A DNA stretch of 64,000 nt from Tenericutes bacterium HGW-Tenericutes-1 (lineage in GTDB: Bacteria; Bacillota_I; Bacilli_A; Izemoplasmatales; Hujiaoplasmataceae): assembly GCA_002839155.1 (NCBI GenBank), contig PGXM01000004.1, positions 186,001 to 250,000 on the forward strand, read 5' to 3'. The notes under the pieces were generated by a model. The model was not told where the DNA came from, did not search any database, and saw only the letters and a program-made list of their open reading frames with translations. The stretch's first letter is position 1, and each line of letters starts with the position of its first letter. Shown here piece after piece: positions 33,846-41,407 of this stretch. The translations under genes and the position numbers were made by a program.

Positions 33846-35525
33846 ATGAAGATTATTATTGTTGGTGGGGTTGCTGGTGGAGCTACTACGGCTACTAGAC
33901 TGAGAAGATTAAGTGAAAAAGATGAAATTATCTTGCTAGAAAAAGATGAGTATGTGTCATTTGCGAATTGTGGATTACCATATCATATCGGTGAAGTTAT
34001 CGAAGACCGAGAAGATTTGTTTGTCCAAACCATTCCGGGAATGAAGCAAAGATATAATATTGACATTCGGAATTTTAGTCAAGTTATATCTATTGATCCA
34101 AAAAACAAGCAAGTTACGGTTAAAAAGGTTTTAGCAGATAAAATCTATACAGAAAGTTACGATAAATTGATTTTATCGACAGGTGCTAAACCTATCAAAC
34201 CACCGCTAAAAGGCATGGATGATGCAGATAATATCTTTACTTTGACAAACGTTCCATCTATGGATGCGATTATCAACTATAAAAAAACGCATGAAGTTAA
34301 GAAAGCAACGGTTATTGGTGGGGGATTTATTGGCGTTGAAGTGGCTGAAAACTTAGCTCATTTAGGAATAGAAGTCACCATTATTGAGAAATTACCTCAA
34401 ATCATGCGTCCATTTGATTTTGAAATGGCTCAAATACTCCATCGAGAACTCAATAAACATGATGTTAAACTGGTTTTAGGAGACGGTATTAGTGGTTTTG
34501 ATAACTTAGGTAAAACCGTTTTACTAGAAAGTGGAAAAACCATTGAAACTGATATGACAATTTTAGCGATAGGAGTTTTACCGAACAATGAGCTTCCGAA
34601 AGCTGCTAATCTGAAATTAGGTCCCAGAGGTCATGTGGTTGTTTCAGAAACTTATAATGTATACGATGGTTCAACTGGTGAAGTTAATAAAGACATATAC
34701 GCGATTGGCGACATGATTGAAGTCTATGATTTCGTTGATGGATCAAAAACTGCCATTCCACTCGCATGGCCAGCAAACCGTCAAGCAAGACTTGTAGCCG
34801 ACCATATTAATAATTTCGCTATCAAAGAGACTAAACTATTAGGGGCATCAATTATTAAAGTTTTCAATAAGACAGCTGCAAGTGTTGGAAACAATGAAGG
34901 CCAATTAAAAATGAAAAAATTGCCCTATACAGCGATTTTCGCTGTCAGAGCAAATCATGCATCATATTATCCCGGAGCCTCGGATATGGTCATGAAATTA
35001 TTGTTTAATCCAGAAACAGGAAAAATATATGGCGCACAAATAATCGGTCAAGATGGAGTTGATAAACGGATTGATATTATCTCAACGGTTATGAAAACTT
35101 ATGGAACCGTTTATGATTTATCTGATTTACAATTAGCTTACGCTCCACCATTTGGTTCCGCAAAAGACCCGGTTAATATTTTAGGATATATCGCTGAAAA
35201 CTTAAAAGCTGACGTCTATAAAGTTTTCCACTATTACGATGTCGACCAACTCGTAGAAAAAGGTGCCTTTTTCCTAGATGTTAGAACAGAAGAAGAATTC
35301 CAATACGGACATATAAAAACGGCGATTAACATTCCAATCGATGAATTAAGATCAAGAATTGATGAAATTCGTGTCGATAAAGAAACACCCATTTATATCA
35401 ATTGTGAATCCGGTGCAAGATCTTACAATGCACTCAGTATTTTAAAAAATCTTGGATATACTAATTTATTTAATCTTACGGGTGGATTTATGTCGATCCG
35501 TAATAGTAAGTATTTGCCAAAATAA
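33846..35525 (+). CDS. CoA-disulfide reductase with C-terminal rhodanese domain
   Basis: 559 residues. FAD-binding VGGVAGGATTATRLRR, the redox-active single Cys42 in FANCGLPYHIG, a second dinucleotide site VIGGGFIGVEVAENL, and FAD motif YAIGDMIEV. From about 465 a rhodanese domain follows, with catalytic Cys520 in NCESGARSY. This is the CoADR-Rhd fusion, which reduces CoA disulfide and/or polysulfides with NAD(P)H. Context: a thioredoxin-like gene lies convergently downstream, so thiol and sulfur redox work is concentrated here. A role in sulfur or polysulfide reduction is inferred from the fusion. Confidence 0.92.
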   Translation: MKIIIVGGVAGGATTATRLRRLSEKDEIILLEKDEYVSFANCGLPYHIGEVIEDREDLFVQTIPGMKQRYNIDIRNFSQVISIDPKNKQVTVKKVLADKIYTESYDKLILSTGAKPIKPPLKGMDDADNIFTLTNVPSMDAIINYKKTHEVKKATVIGGGFIGVEVAENLAHLGIEVTIIEKLPQIMRPFDFEMAQILHRELNKHDVKLVLGDGISGFDNLGKTVLLESGKTIETDMTILAIGVLPNNELPKAANLKLGPRGHVVVSETYNVYDGSTGEVNKDIYAIGDMIEVYDFVDGSKTAIPLAWPANRQARLVADHINNFAIKETKLLGASIIKVFNKTAASVGNNEGQLKMKKLPYTAIFAVRANHASYYPGASDMVMKLLFNPETGKIYGAQIIGQDGVDKRIDIISTVMKTYGTVYDLSDLQLAYAPPFGSAKDPVNILGYIAENLKADVYKVFHYYDVDQLVEKGAFFLDVRTEEEFQYGHIKTAINIPIDELRSRIDEIRVDKETPIYINCESGARSYNALSILKNLGYTNLFNLTGGFMSIRNSKYLPK

Positions 35526-35538
35526 ATATCCAAATAAA

Positions 35539-35587
35539 AAAACCCTTTATTTCATCGCTTGATTAGCGAAAAAGAATAAAGGGTTTT
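35539..35587. terminator. bidirectional terminator
   Basis: Long outer stem AAACCCTTTATT / AATAAAGGGTTT enclosing a small inner hairpin (TCGC/GCGA). Serves both convergent genes. Confidence 0.8.
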
Positions 35588-35894
35588 ATTTTATATTTGA
35601 TAACAAAGAATCTAAATTCTCCCAGTTGATGAAACGCGATTCACGGTGCACTTCTTTCCCCTCAAAGAAAACAATAATCGTCGGAACAGTAAATACAAGA
35701 TGTTGTCCTCTAAATTCTGGAACATCTTCAATATACACTTCATATAAAGGAATAGTAGGATAATCATTCATCATCTCTGACAATCTTAATGTCACAGGCA
35801 TACAAACATTGCATCCTTGTGTTTTTGCAATAATGACTGCAGAATTTTCAGAAATAGAATTTACGACTTGATTATAATTTTTGATTCGATTCAT
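35586..35894 (-). CDS. thioredoxin-like protein (CNVC)
   Basis: About 102 residues from the ATG at 35894 (AAGGTG six bases upstream); GTG 35903 is the ORF-track start. Active site is CNVC, with the cis-Pro segment FTVPTIIVFFEGK, so a thioredoxin fold with a non-canonical CxxC. Known thioredoxin-like proteins of this size act in disulfide exchange or as electron carriers. It may receive electrons from the adjacent CoADR system; that is inference. Confidence 0.82.
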   Translation of the reverse strand: MNRIKNYNQVVNSISENSAVIIAKTQGCNVCMPVTLRLSEMMNDYPTIPLYEVYIEDVPEFRGQHLVFTVPTIIVFFEGKEVHRESRFINWENLDSLLSNIK

Positions 35895-36024
35895 AAGACA
35901 CACCTTCTATATAAATTAAACGTAGATATAATAACATACTGTCTTACTTTTGTCATTCATTTTGATTTTGTTTTATTTATGCTATAAATACATCAAAAAT
36001 TGTCTATTATTTTAGATTAATAAT

Positions 36025-36033
36025 TGATATAAT
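36025..36033 (+). promoter_or_regulatory. extended -10 promoter of GPH symporter gene
   Basis: TGATATAAT, 72 bases before the GTG start; no good -35. Confidence 0.5.
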
Positions 36034-36051
36034 GAATTCAGTTAACGAATT

Positions 36052-36072
36052 TTGTAAGCGTTTTTTTTACAA
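36052..36072 (+). promoter_or_regulatory. cre-like / LacI-type operator
   Basis: TTGTAA-GCGTTTTTT-TTACAA: a dyad just downstream of the predicted transcription start. The left half TGTAAGCGTTTTTT matches 12 of 14 positions of the catabolite-response element TGWAANCGNTNWCA. A CcpA homologue is encoded at 50.4 kb. Confidence 0.45.
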
Positions 36073-36105
36073 TAATTCTTACATCAATTACATTGAGGTG
36101 AAAAA

Positions 36106-37827
36106 GTGAAGGATAATGTTTTAGATTTTGAAAGAAAATTATTTAATCGTAACAAATGGGCTTATAGCGTTGGCGGAATTGGCCGCGATATGGTGTATCA
36201 ACTCGTTGCAACTTTTTTTATTACTTATGTTCAATTTTCAGGATTAGGATTATCTGCAACACAGTTTACTGTCATCGGAATTATGCTAGTCGTAGGAAGA
36301 ATATGGGATGCTGTTAATGATCCTGTTATGGGTTCAATTGTTGAAAATACACATACTAAATGGGGTAAATTTAGACCTTGGATTTTGATAGGAGCTTTAC
36401 TAACGGCGATTGTCATTATCTTCATGTTTAATTTCCGTCCTACTGGATGGGCATTTGTCATCTTTTTCTTTGTTATGTATATTTTCTGGGAAATGTTCTT
36501 TACTTTAAATGATATTCCCTATTGGTCATTAATTCCAGCTTTATCAAAAAACAAGAAAGATCGAGATACAGTAACAACAATGGTTGTTGTATTTGCTGGA
36601 GTCGGCGCTTTTGCCGGAAATGCTATTATTACTTTAACAACCGTCGGTAGAATGGTTAAAGGCTATAGCATCATTTCATTCACTTTTGCCATTTTCTTCG
36701 TTGCCTGTACCCTCTTAACCGTATTTGGCGTTAAAGAGCCTAAAGAAGTACTCCCTGAAAAACCAGTAAAAATCTCAATTAAGAAAATGTTTTCTGTCAT
36801 TGCCAAAAATGACCAATTACTTTGGGCGTCTTTAGCATTAATGCTATATAGCATTGGATCAGGATTACTAACAGCTTTAGGCTATAATTTCTTTTGGTTA
36901 GAAATTGGCTATGACGGAACTTTAACAATGATATTTATTCTTAGTTTTGCGATTTCTAATATCTTAATTCAAAGTTTTTACTCGGCTTTAGCTAAACGTT
37001 TTACACGAAAACAAATGATGAATTTTAGTTTTATCGCTCTCGTCTTTGGTTATGCGATGATGCTCTCTATTGGTTGGGTTGATTTCTTACCAGTTAATAT
37101 TGTCACTGCTTGTGCATTTGGCCTTTTCGTCTTTGGCGGTCAAGCGATTTTCTATATGGTTGTTATCGTTAATATGACCAATACGATTGAGTATAATGAA
37201 TTTAAAACGGGAGACCGAAATGAAGCAATCGTATTCTCATTAAGACCATTCGTTGCGAAAATGTCTTCAGCGATTCAAGGATTGATTGTCACATTAGTAT
37301 TAGTTGTTTCAGGCGTTTATGGCATGAGTCAAAATGTCAGTGCTCTCGAACAAGAAGTAAGTCTATTTAATGAAATGTCAGTTATTGAAAAAAACACGTA
37401 TGTTTCAAACATTCAAAACGGCATTTCAGCTCTTTCTTTTGAAGCGTTCGAGATATTATCTGAAACTGAACAAGCGTCTTATGTTATGAATTTGAAGAAT
37501 TCGATCTCGACATTTGAATTTAGCACTCTTGATGATAAAGAACTCGTTGTTTTATATGAAGCTCTCCAAAAACCTGAAAACGCAGTCTTTAGTCAAGGTG
37601 ATAATGGTTGGGAAATGATGATTAATGAAGCTGCGGATTCTGTATTTTTAGAAAATGCAACGATTTCTATGCGATTGTTCTTAAGACTAGCGATTACAGT
37701 TATTCCAGCGTTACTCATTTTTGGAGCTCTTTACATTCTTCAAAAGAAGTATATTATTGATGAAGTATATTATGAAGAAATAACAAAGATAACTAATAAT
37801 CGTATTGAACAGAAACTACAGTCATAA
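36106..37827 (+). CDS. GPH-type sugar/cation symporter with extra hydrophilic insertion
   Basis: 573 residues with GTG start (GAGGTG five bases upstream). Typical glycoside-pentoside-hexuronide symporter features: VGGIGRDMVYQL at the N-terminus, RIWDAVNDPVMGS with the cation-binding Asp pair, and TKWGKFRPWIL. The family is usually about 450-500 residues; here a stretch of about 100 residues (about 410-515), acidic and helical, is inserted before the last membrane helix. Expected to import a glycoside with Na+ or H+. It sits under a likely CcpA operator and next to a GT8 gene. Confidence 0.88.
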   Translation: MKDNVLDFERKLFNRNKWAYSVGGIGRDMVYQLVATFFITYVQFSGLGLSATQFTVIGIMLVVGRIWDAVNDPVMGSIVENTHTKWGKFRPWILIGALLTAIVIIFMFNFRPTGWAFVIFFFVMYIFWEMFFTLNDIPYWSLIPALSKNKKDRDTVTTMVVVFAGVGAFAGNAIITLTTVGRMVKGYSIISFTFAIFFVACTLLTVFGVKEPKEVLPEKPVKISIKKMFSVIAKNDQLLWASLALMLYSIGSGLLTALGYNFFWLEIGYDGTLTMIFILSFAISNILIQSFYSALAKRFTRKQMMNFSFIALVFGYAMMLSIGWVDFLPVNIVTACAFGLFVFGGQAIFYMVVIVNMTNTIEYNEFKTGDRNEAIVFSLRPFVAKMSSAIQGLIVTLVLVVSGVYGMSQNVSALEQEVSLFNEMSVIEKNTYVSNIQNGISALSFEAFEILSETEQASYVMNLKNSISTFEFSTLDDKELVVLYEALQKPENAVFSQGDNGWEMMINEAADSVFLENATISMRLFLRLAITVIPALLIFGALYILQKKYIIDEVYYEEITKITNNRIEQKLQS

Positions 37828-37839
37828 TTATAGACATTG

Positions 37840-37867
37840 GGCCGGAGACGATTGTTTCCGGCCTTTC
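37840..37867 (+). terminator. terminator of GPH symporter gene
   Basis: Ten-pair stem GGCCGGAGAC / GTTTCCGGCC (one G-U) with four-base loop, then CTTTCATT. GC-rich but weak T-tract. Confidence 0.65.
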
Positions 37868-37903
37868 ATTACAATGAATAGTTTATAGATAAGGAAAATC
37901 ACT

Positions 37904-38734
37904 ATGGAATCGACTCGGATGAATATTTTAGTAACCCTTGATAAGGGTTATTTATTACAATTAAGTGTAATGCTCAAGTCATTACTTATGAATAACAAAG
38001 ACTTTTTTGTTGATGTTTATGTCCTTCATATGTCTTTATCAGAGACTGATTTTGATGAAGTAAAAATTCGGGTAAATGAAAAAAGATTGAACTTGTTTCC
38101 AATATCAATTATTGAAGATGCAATGATTCAATTTCCAACTTCAAAACGGTTCCCACGTGAAATGTATTTACGTCTATTTTCAGCTGACTATCTTCCTGAA
38201 AATCTCGATAGAGTTTTATATCTTGATCCAGATATTGTCATTATCAATTCACTTAAAGCTCTTTATAATTCAGCATTTGATAATCACTATTTTATGGCTT
38301 GTTCTCATGTATTTAAAGTCGGTCAAACTTTTAACGGTTTACGCCTAAAGACTGATAAAGAAATACCTTATTTTAATAGTGGTGTTATTTTAATGAATCT
38401 ACCATTAATGCGGAAAAACATTCAAAAAAGACTCATAATTGATTATGTACTTCATAATAAACACCGTTTATTCTTACCGGATCAGGATGTTTTTAGCGCT
38501 TTATTTGGTAGAAATACTTTATTACTTGATTCCCTAGTTTATAACTTAAGTGATCGTTACAAACTTTGGTATGATATAAGACAAATAAATAAAACAAGCA
38601 AAATATCACAAGAATGGATTCATCAAAATACTTCAATAATCCATTATTGCGGTCGTAATAAACCGTGGAAACGTAATTACCGAGGACTATTAGGCCATTA
38701 TTACCACCAGTATCATAGTCTATTAAAGAAATGA
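37904..38734 (+). CDS. glycosyltransferase family 8
   Basis: 276 residues. The GT8 fold is shown by NILVTLDKGYLLQLSVMLKSL at the start, the metal-binding DxD in LYLDPDIVI, and IPYFNSGVILMNL plus DQDVFSALF later; IIHYCGRNKPW closes the domain. Retaining transferase using a nucleotide sugar, usually UDP-glucose or UDP-galactose. No signal peptide, so it is cytoplasmic or peripheral. Lies ten bases before a kinase-like gene. Acceptor unknown; cell-surface glycan or glycolipid is likely. Confidence 0.9.
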   Translation: MESTRMNILVTLDKGYLLQLSVMLKSLLMNNKDFFVDVYVLHMSLSETDFDEVKIRVNEKRLNLFPISIIEDAMIQFPTSKRFPREMYLRLFSADYLPENLDRVLYLDPDIVIINSLKALYNSAFDNHYFMACSHVFKVGQTFNGLRLKTDKEIPYFNSGVILMNLPLMRKNIQKRLIIDYVLHNKHRLFLPDQDVFSALFGRNTLLLDSLVYNLSDRYKLWYDIRQINKTSKISQEWIHQNTSIIHYCGRNKPWKRNYRGLLGHYYHQYHSLLKK

Positions 38735-38743
38735 GGTTGTCAT

Positions 38744-39301
38744 ATGATATATATCATTGCAGGCATTGCAAAAGCTGGAAAAACATTTATAACCAATCAT
38801 TTGGTCAAATCAAAAAAAATCGGTTATTTTTCTACCGATTTGCTTATGATGTCGTTAGCCAATGGTAACAAGGCAATCGGTATCAATCCGAATGCCAGTG
38901 ATGTAACCGTATCAAATCAATTAAAGCCTTATTTAGAAGCAATGATTCAAACGATTATTGAGAATAAAATCGATTATATATTTGAAGGTGTTCATTTTCA
39001 ACCTGATTTTGTTCGTTATTTATTGAATAAACACGCTTCAAATATTAAAGTCATATTTTTAGGTTACCGGCTTGTTGATACTTCAAAAAAAGTTGAAGAA
39101 CTCAAAAAATTTGGTCCAAACACTCAAAATCATTGGTATTCACACTTAGATAATCAAGCCTTAACTCAACTGGTAGAATATTTAAAAAATGAGTGTCAAA
39201 TAATGTTTGAAGCATGCATGACATTGAATTTACCCTATTATGAAGTCGAAAACATCGTTCAACAAACGAATGAAATCATGGATATTCTCTTAAATAATTA
39301 G
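38744..39301 (+). CDS. small P-loop kinase-like protein (zeta-toxin/2-PGK type fold)
   Basis: 185 residues. P-loop GIAKAGKT at the start, then a YFSTDLLMM segment and an IFEGVHFQPDF motif that resembles the substrate region of 2-phosphoglycerate-kinase- or zeta-toxin-like proteins. Phosphotransfer to a small molecule is expected, substrate unknown. No antitoxin-like partner is adjacent, so a toxin role is not supported. Cotranscribed with the GT8 gene. Confidence 0.65.
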   Translation: MIYIIAGIAKAGKTFITNHLVKSKKIGYFSTDLLMMSLANGNKAIGINPNASDVTVSNQLKPYLEAMIQTIIENKIDYIFEGVHFQPDFVRYLLNKHASNIKVIFLGYRLVDTSKKVEELKKFGPNTQNHWYSHLDNQALTQLVEYLKNECQIMFEACMTLNLPYYEVENIVQQTNEIMDILLNN

Positions 39302-39302
39302 T

Positions 39303-39331
39303 TTGACAGTCAATATTTTCAATGATATAAT
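39303..39331 (+). promoter_or_regulatory. strong promoter of mntP
   Basis: Consensus TTGACA and TATAAT with 17-base spacing, plus an extended TGA before the -10. A second extended -10 (TGATATAAT at 39363-39371) lies 40 bases downstream and could be a second start. Confidence 0.85.
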
Positions 39332-39390
39332 CTTTTTTGTGTTTTTGATTCGAATATGAAATTGATATAATTGATTGGGGTACATACTAT

Positions 39391-39957
39391 ATGGCTTTCT
39401 GGGTAATTATTTTACTGGCTTTTGGTCTATCGATGGATGCTTTTGCGGTGTCTATTTGTAAAGGAACAACATTAAAGAAATCAACCATATCAACTTCTCT
39501 CATTATTGGCCTTTGTTTTGGATTATTTCAAGCCATCATGCCAATCATTGGATATTATTTAGGTTCGGTATTTCATCAATTAATTGATTCCTTTGATCAT
39601 TGGATTGCATTTGTTTTATTAGCATTTGTTGGCGCGAAAATGATTCTAGATGCTATTAAATCTTGTGAAGGCAACGTTAAATGTGATATCACTTTAAGTT
39701 ATAAAGAGTTATTCATGCTTGGTATCGCAACATCTATCGATGCTTTTGCGATTGGTATTACCATTTCATGCATTGATCAATCAATCTGGTTACCTTCACT
39801 CACCATTGGATTAGTGACTTTTATAATGAGTTTCTTTGGTTCTATATTAGGTAAAAAACTTGGTTCATTTGTTGAAAGACAAGCTGGCATTATTGGGGGC
39901 ATCGTATTAATTTTACTTGCTTTTAAAGTTTTAATTGAAGGACTACAAATCATTTAA
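39391..39957 (+). CDS. mntP: manganese efflux pump MntP
   Basis: 188 residues, six membrane helices in two inverted halves. Each half has the acidic signature: GLSMDAFAVS and ATSIDAFAIG, whose Asp residues bind Mn2+ in the family. Exports Mn2+ to prevent toxicity. The leader is about 50 bases, too short for a yybP-ykoY riboswitch, which often controls this gene. Its terminator has been split by an insertion sequence (see mobile element). Confidence 0.95.
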   Translation: MAFWVIILLAFGLSMDAFAVSICKGTTLKKSTISTSLIIGLCFGLFQAIMPIIGYYLGSVFHQLIDSFDHWIAFVLLAFVGAKMILDAIKSCEGNVKCDITLSYKELFMLGIATSIDAFAIGITISCIDQSIWLPSLTIGLVTFIMSFFGSILGKKLGSFVERQAGIIGGIVLILLAFKVLIEGLQII

Positions 39958-39970
39958 GAAGAAAAAAAGA

Positions 39971-39980
39971 AAAGGCCAAT
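39971..39980 (+). repeat. left half of disrupted mntP terminator stem
   Basis: AAAGGCCAAT here pairs with ATTGGCC TTT at 41395-41404 across the IS. Together they would form a terminator stem of about ten pairs with a long T-tract; insertion separates the arms by 1.4 kb. Confidence 0.7.
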
Positions 39981-40005
39981 GAGTTAGTTTGCTTAATACG
40001 GACAA

Positions 40006-40854
40006 TTAAATAAAAAGAGCCGAAAGAACTTGTTTCCTGAATTGAAAAGGAGCGAGTTCTTTAATTTTTTCTTGGAGTCTTTGGTTATTGTAATAAAACA
40101 TATATTCTTTTACAATAGCTTCTATATTATTCATGTACAAATTCTTGTGTAAATAAATACATTCGGTCTTAAGTGCACTGAAAAACGATTCTATTGGACA
40201 ATTGTCAACGCTACTCCCCCTGGACGATATTGATTGAGTAATGTGATTATCAAGTAATCTTTTTCTGTATGCGGGGTGTGTAAAATGCCATCCTTGGTCT
40301 GAATGTAAAATTAATTCTTGCCGCTGTTTTATTGGTACTGAATCAATTGCTTGATCCAAAGTATTCATGACGAGAAAATGATCGATAAACTTTGATGTTT
40401 TCCAAGATACAATCGATTTGTCATACATGTCTTTGATAGCACAGAGATAAGACAATCCATCTCTACAGAAGAGATATGTAATATCAATAGACCATTTCTT
40501 ATTGGATGCATCTGTGGTAAAATTTCTTTGGAGGAGATTCGGTATGTCATGGTGATTAACCTTGGGATATGCATGAGTTTTCCTTCGGACAATGGACTGA
40601 ACACCATTGATCCTCATGTAGCGGTATACGGTTGCGTTTGTGAGACATAAGCCGTATACCGTTTTTATTTGCATTCTGATTTGACGTATTCCCCATCGGT
40701 CATCGATTTGATACATTTCCGTTATTAGGTCATTGATTGATTTATCAAACGCTTTATGTTGTGGCCTGCCCAATGCTATCCAGTCATAGTATCCGCTTCT
40801 TGAACATCCTAGTGTTTTACACAATAATTGCACTGAATATAGCCCTCTAAGCAT
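40006..40854 (-). CDS. IS3-family transposase OrfB (DDE domain)
   Basis: 282 residues in its own frame. HTH_21-like N-terminus (VSRSGYYDW-like segment GCSRSGYYDW), then the rve integrase core with Asp in SIDITYLF, Asp in LHSDQGWHF and Glu in NCPIESFFSALK, the DDE triad. It would be made mainly as an OrfAB fusion by -1 frameshifting at the A7 run at 40908-40914. All key residues are present. Confidence 0.93.
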   Translation of the reverse strand: MLRGLYSVQLLCKTLGCSRSGYYDWIALGRPQHKAFDKSINDLITEMYQIDDRWGIRQIRMQIKTVYGLCLTNATVYRYMRINGVQSIVRRKTHAYPKVNHHDIPNLLQRNFTTDASNKKWSIDITYLFCRDGLSYLCAIKDMYDKSIVSWKTSKFIDHFLVMNTLDQAIDSVPIKQRQELILHSDQGWHFTHPAYRKRLLDNHITQSISSRGSSVDNCPIESFFSALKTECIYLHKNLYMNNIEAIVKEYMFYYNNQRLQEKIKELAPFQFRKQVLSALFI

Positions 40855-40859
40855 ATCAA

Positions 40860-41210
40860 TTACTTGATACTCTTGCTTGGTGGTTGGTTCATTAGGCAGG
40901 TCAGGGATTTTTTTATGTTCTCGTACATCCTTACCCTTTCAATCAGATCTTTCTTAGACATATCTTCCAGTCGTTCAATATACTTTTTTGGTCTTCCTTT
41001 TTTGTTACCAGTTGCCTTCCCTCGACGATCTACACACGTTCCGAACTCTCGATACTGCTTTATCCATTTCTGAAGCGTTCCTTTGTGTGGAATGTCGTAT
41101 TTTCTTAGTAATTCGCTCAAACGAAAATGTTTGTCCATATACAAAAGTACAATCTGGTTCTTTTCATCAATGCTAAACTGTCTATGTTTTTTTGTCTTTC
41201 GTTCTTTCAT
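40860..41210 (-). CDS. IS3-family transposase OrfA (HTH)
   Basis: 116 residues. Helix-turn-helix of the IS3 OrfA type in the N-terminal half (about 10-60) followed by a basic linker (GRGKATGNKKGRPKKYI-like) and a helical tail. Start has AAGGAG upstream. Near its 3' end the heptamer A-AAA-AAA lies in phase; slipping back one base there leads into the OrfB frame through IPDLPNEP and VIDMLRGL with no stop. Confidence 0.9.
   Translation of the reverse strand: MKERKTKKHRQFSIDEKNQIVLLYMDKHFRLSELLRKYDIPHKGTLQKWIKQYREFGTCVDRRGKATGNKKGRPKKYIERLEDMSKKDLIERVRMYENIKKSLTCLMNQPPSKSIK
40908..40914 (-). promoter_or_regulatory. A7 slippery site for -1 frameshift in the IS
   Basis: Seven A residues on the minus strand positioned as A-AAA-AAA in the orfA frame. 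Offset between orfA and orfB equals -1, and the joined frame is open. Programmed frameshifting at such sites is well known in IS3 elements. Confidence 0.75.
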
Positions 41211-41249
41211 TGTTTCTCCTTTTTATGTTTTTTTGTCAGGCGTCAATTA

Positions 41250-41282
41250 CTTTTTGTGGATAACTTCCTTACCCACAAAAAG
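41250..41282. repeat. perfect 10-bp inverted repeat upstream of orfA
   Basis: CTTTTTGTGG and CCACAAAAAG separated by 13 bases, inside the IS between its right end and orfA. A hairpin here could limit translation of transposase from transcripts entering from outside, as in some other elements. Confidence 0.6.
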
Positions 41283-41407
41283 CTTTAATACTTAAATACT
41301 AGTCTTGTTTTTAATTATATCAAAAAAAATCATACTAGAATTTCTTCTAATATGACTCTTTTTATTATCTGTCCGTTTTAATCAAACACTTTCAATTGGC
41401 CTTTTTT

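Larger units (their letters stand above)
39986..41388 (-). mobile_element. IS3-family (IS150-like) insertion sequence
   Basis: About 1.4 kb, the usual size, carrying overlapping-frame orfA and orfB on the minus strand. Imperfect terminal inverted repeats can be read: the left end GTTTGCTTAATACGGACA matches the reverse complement of the right end GTTTGATTAAAACGGACA, with ATAAAAAGAG further in on both sides. The element lies inside a terminator hairpin: AAAAGGCCAAT is left of it and ATTGGCCTTTT is right of it. No target-site duplication of 3-5 bases is evident. Both transposase frames look intact, so it may be active. Confidence 0.88.

Noticed and set aside
38744-39301. Zeta toxin of a toxin-antitoxin pair
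   Set aside because: Only the P-loop and a weak fold resemblance are seen, and no antitoxin-like small gene is adjacent.
39332-39390. yybP-ykoY manganese riboswitch upstream of mntP
   Set aside because: Leader is only about 50 bases from the consensus promoter and lacks the needed arms.
40864-41295. Plus-strand ORFs inside the IS
   Set aside because: They are shadows of orfA and upstream IS sequence; no ribosome sites or recognisable domains.
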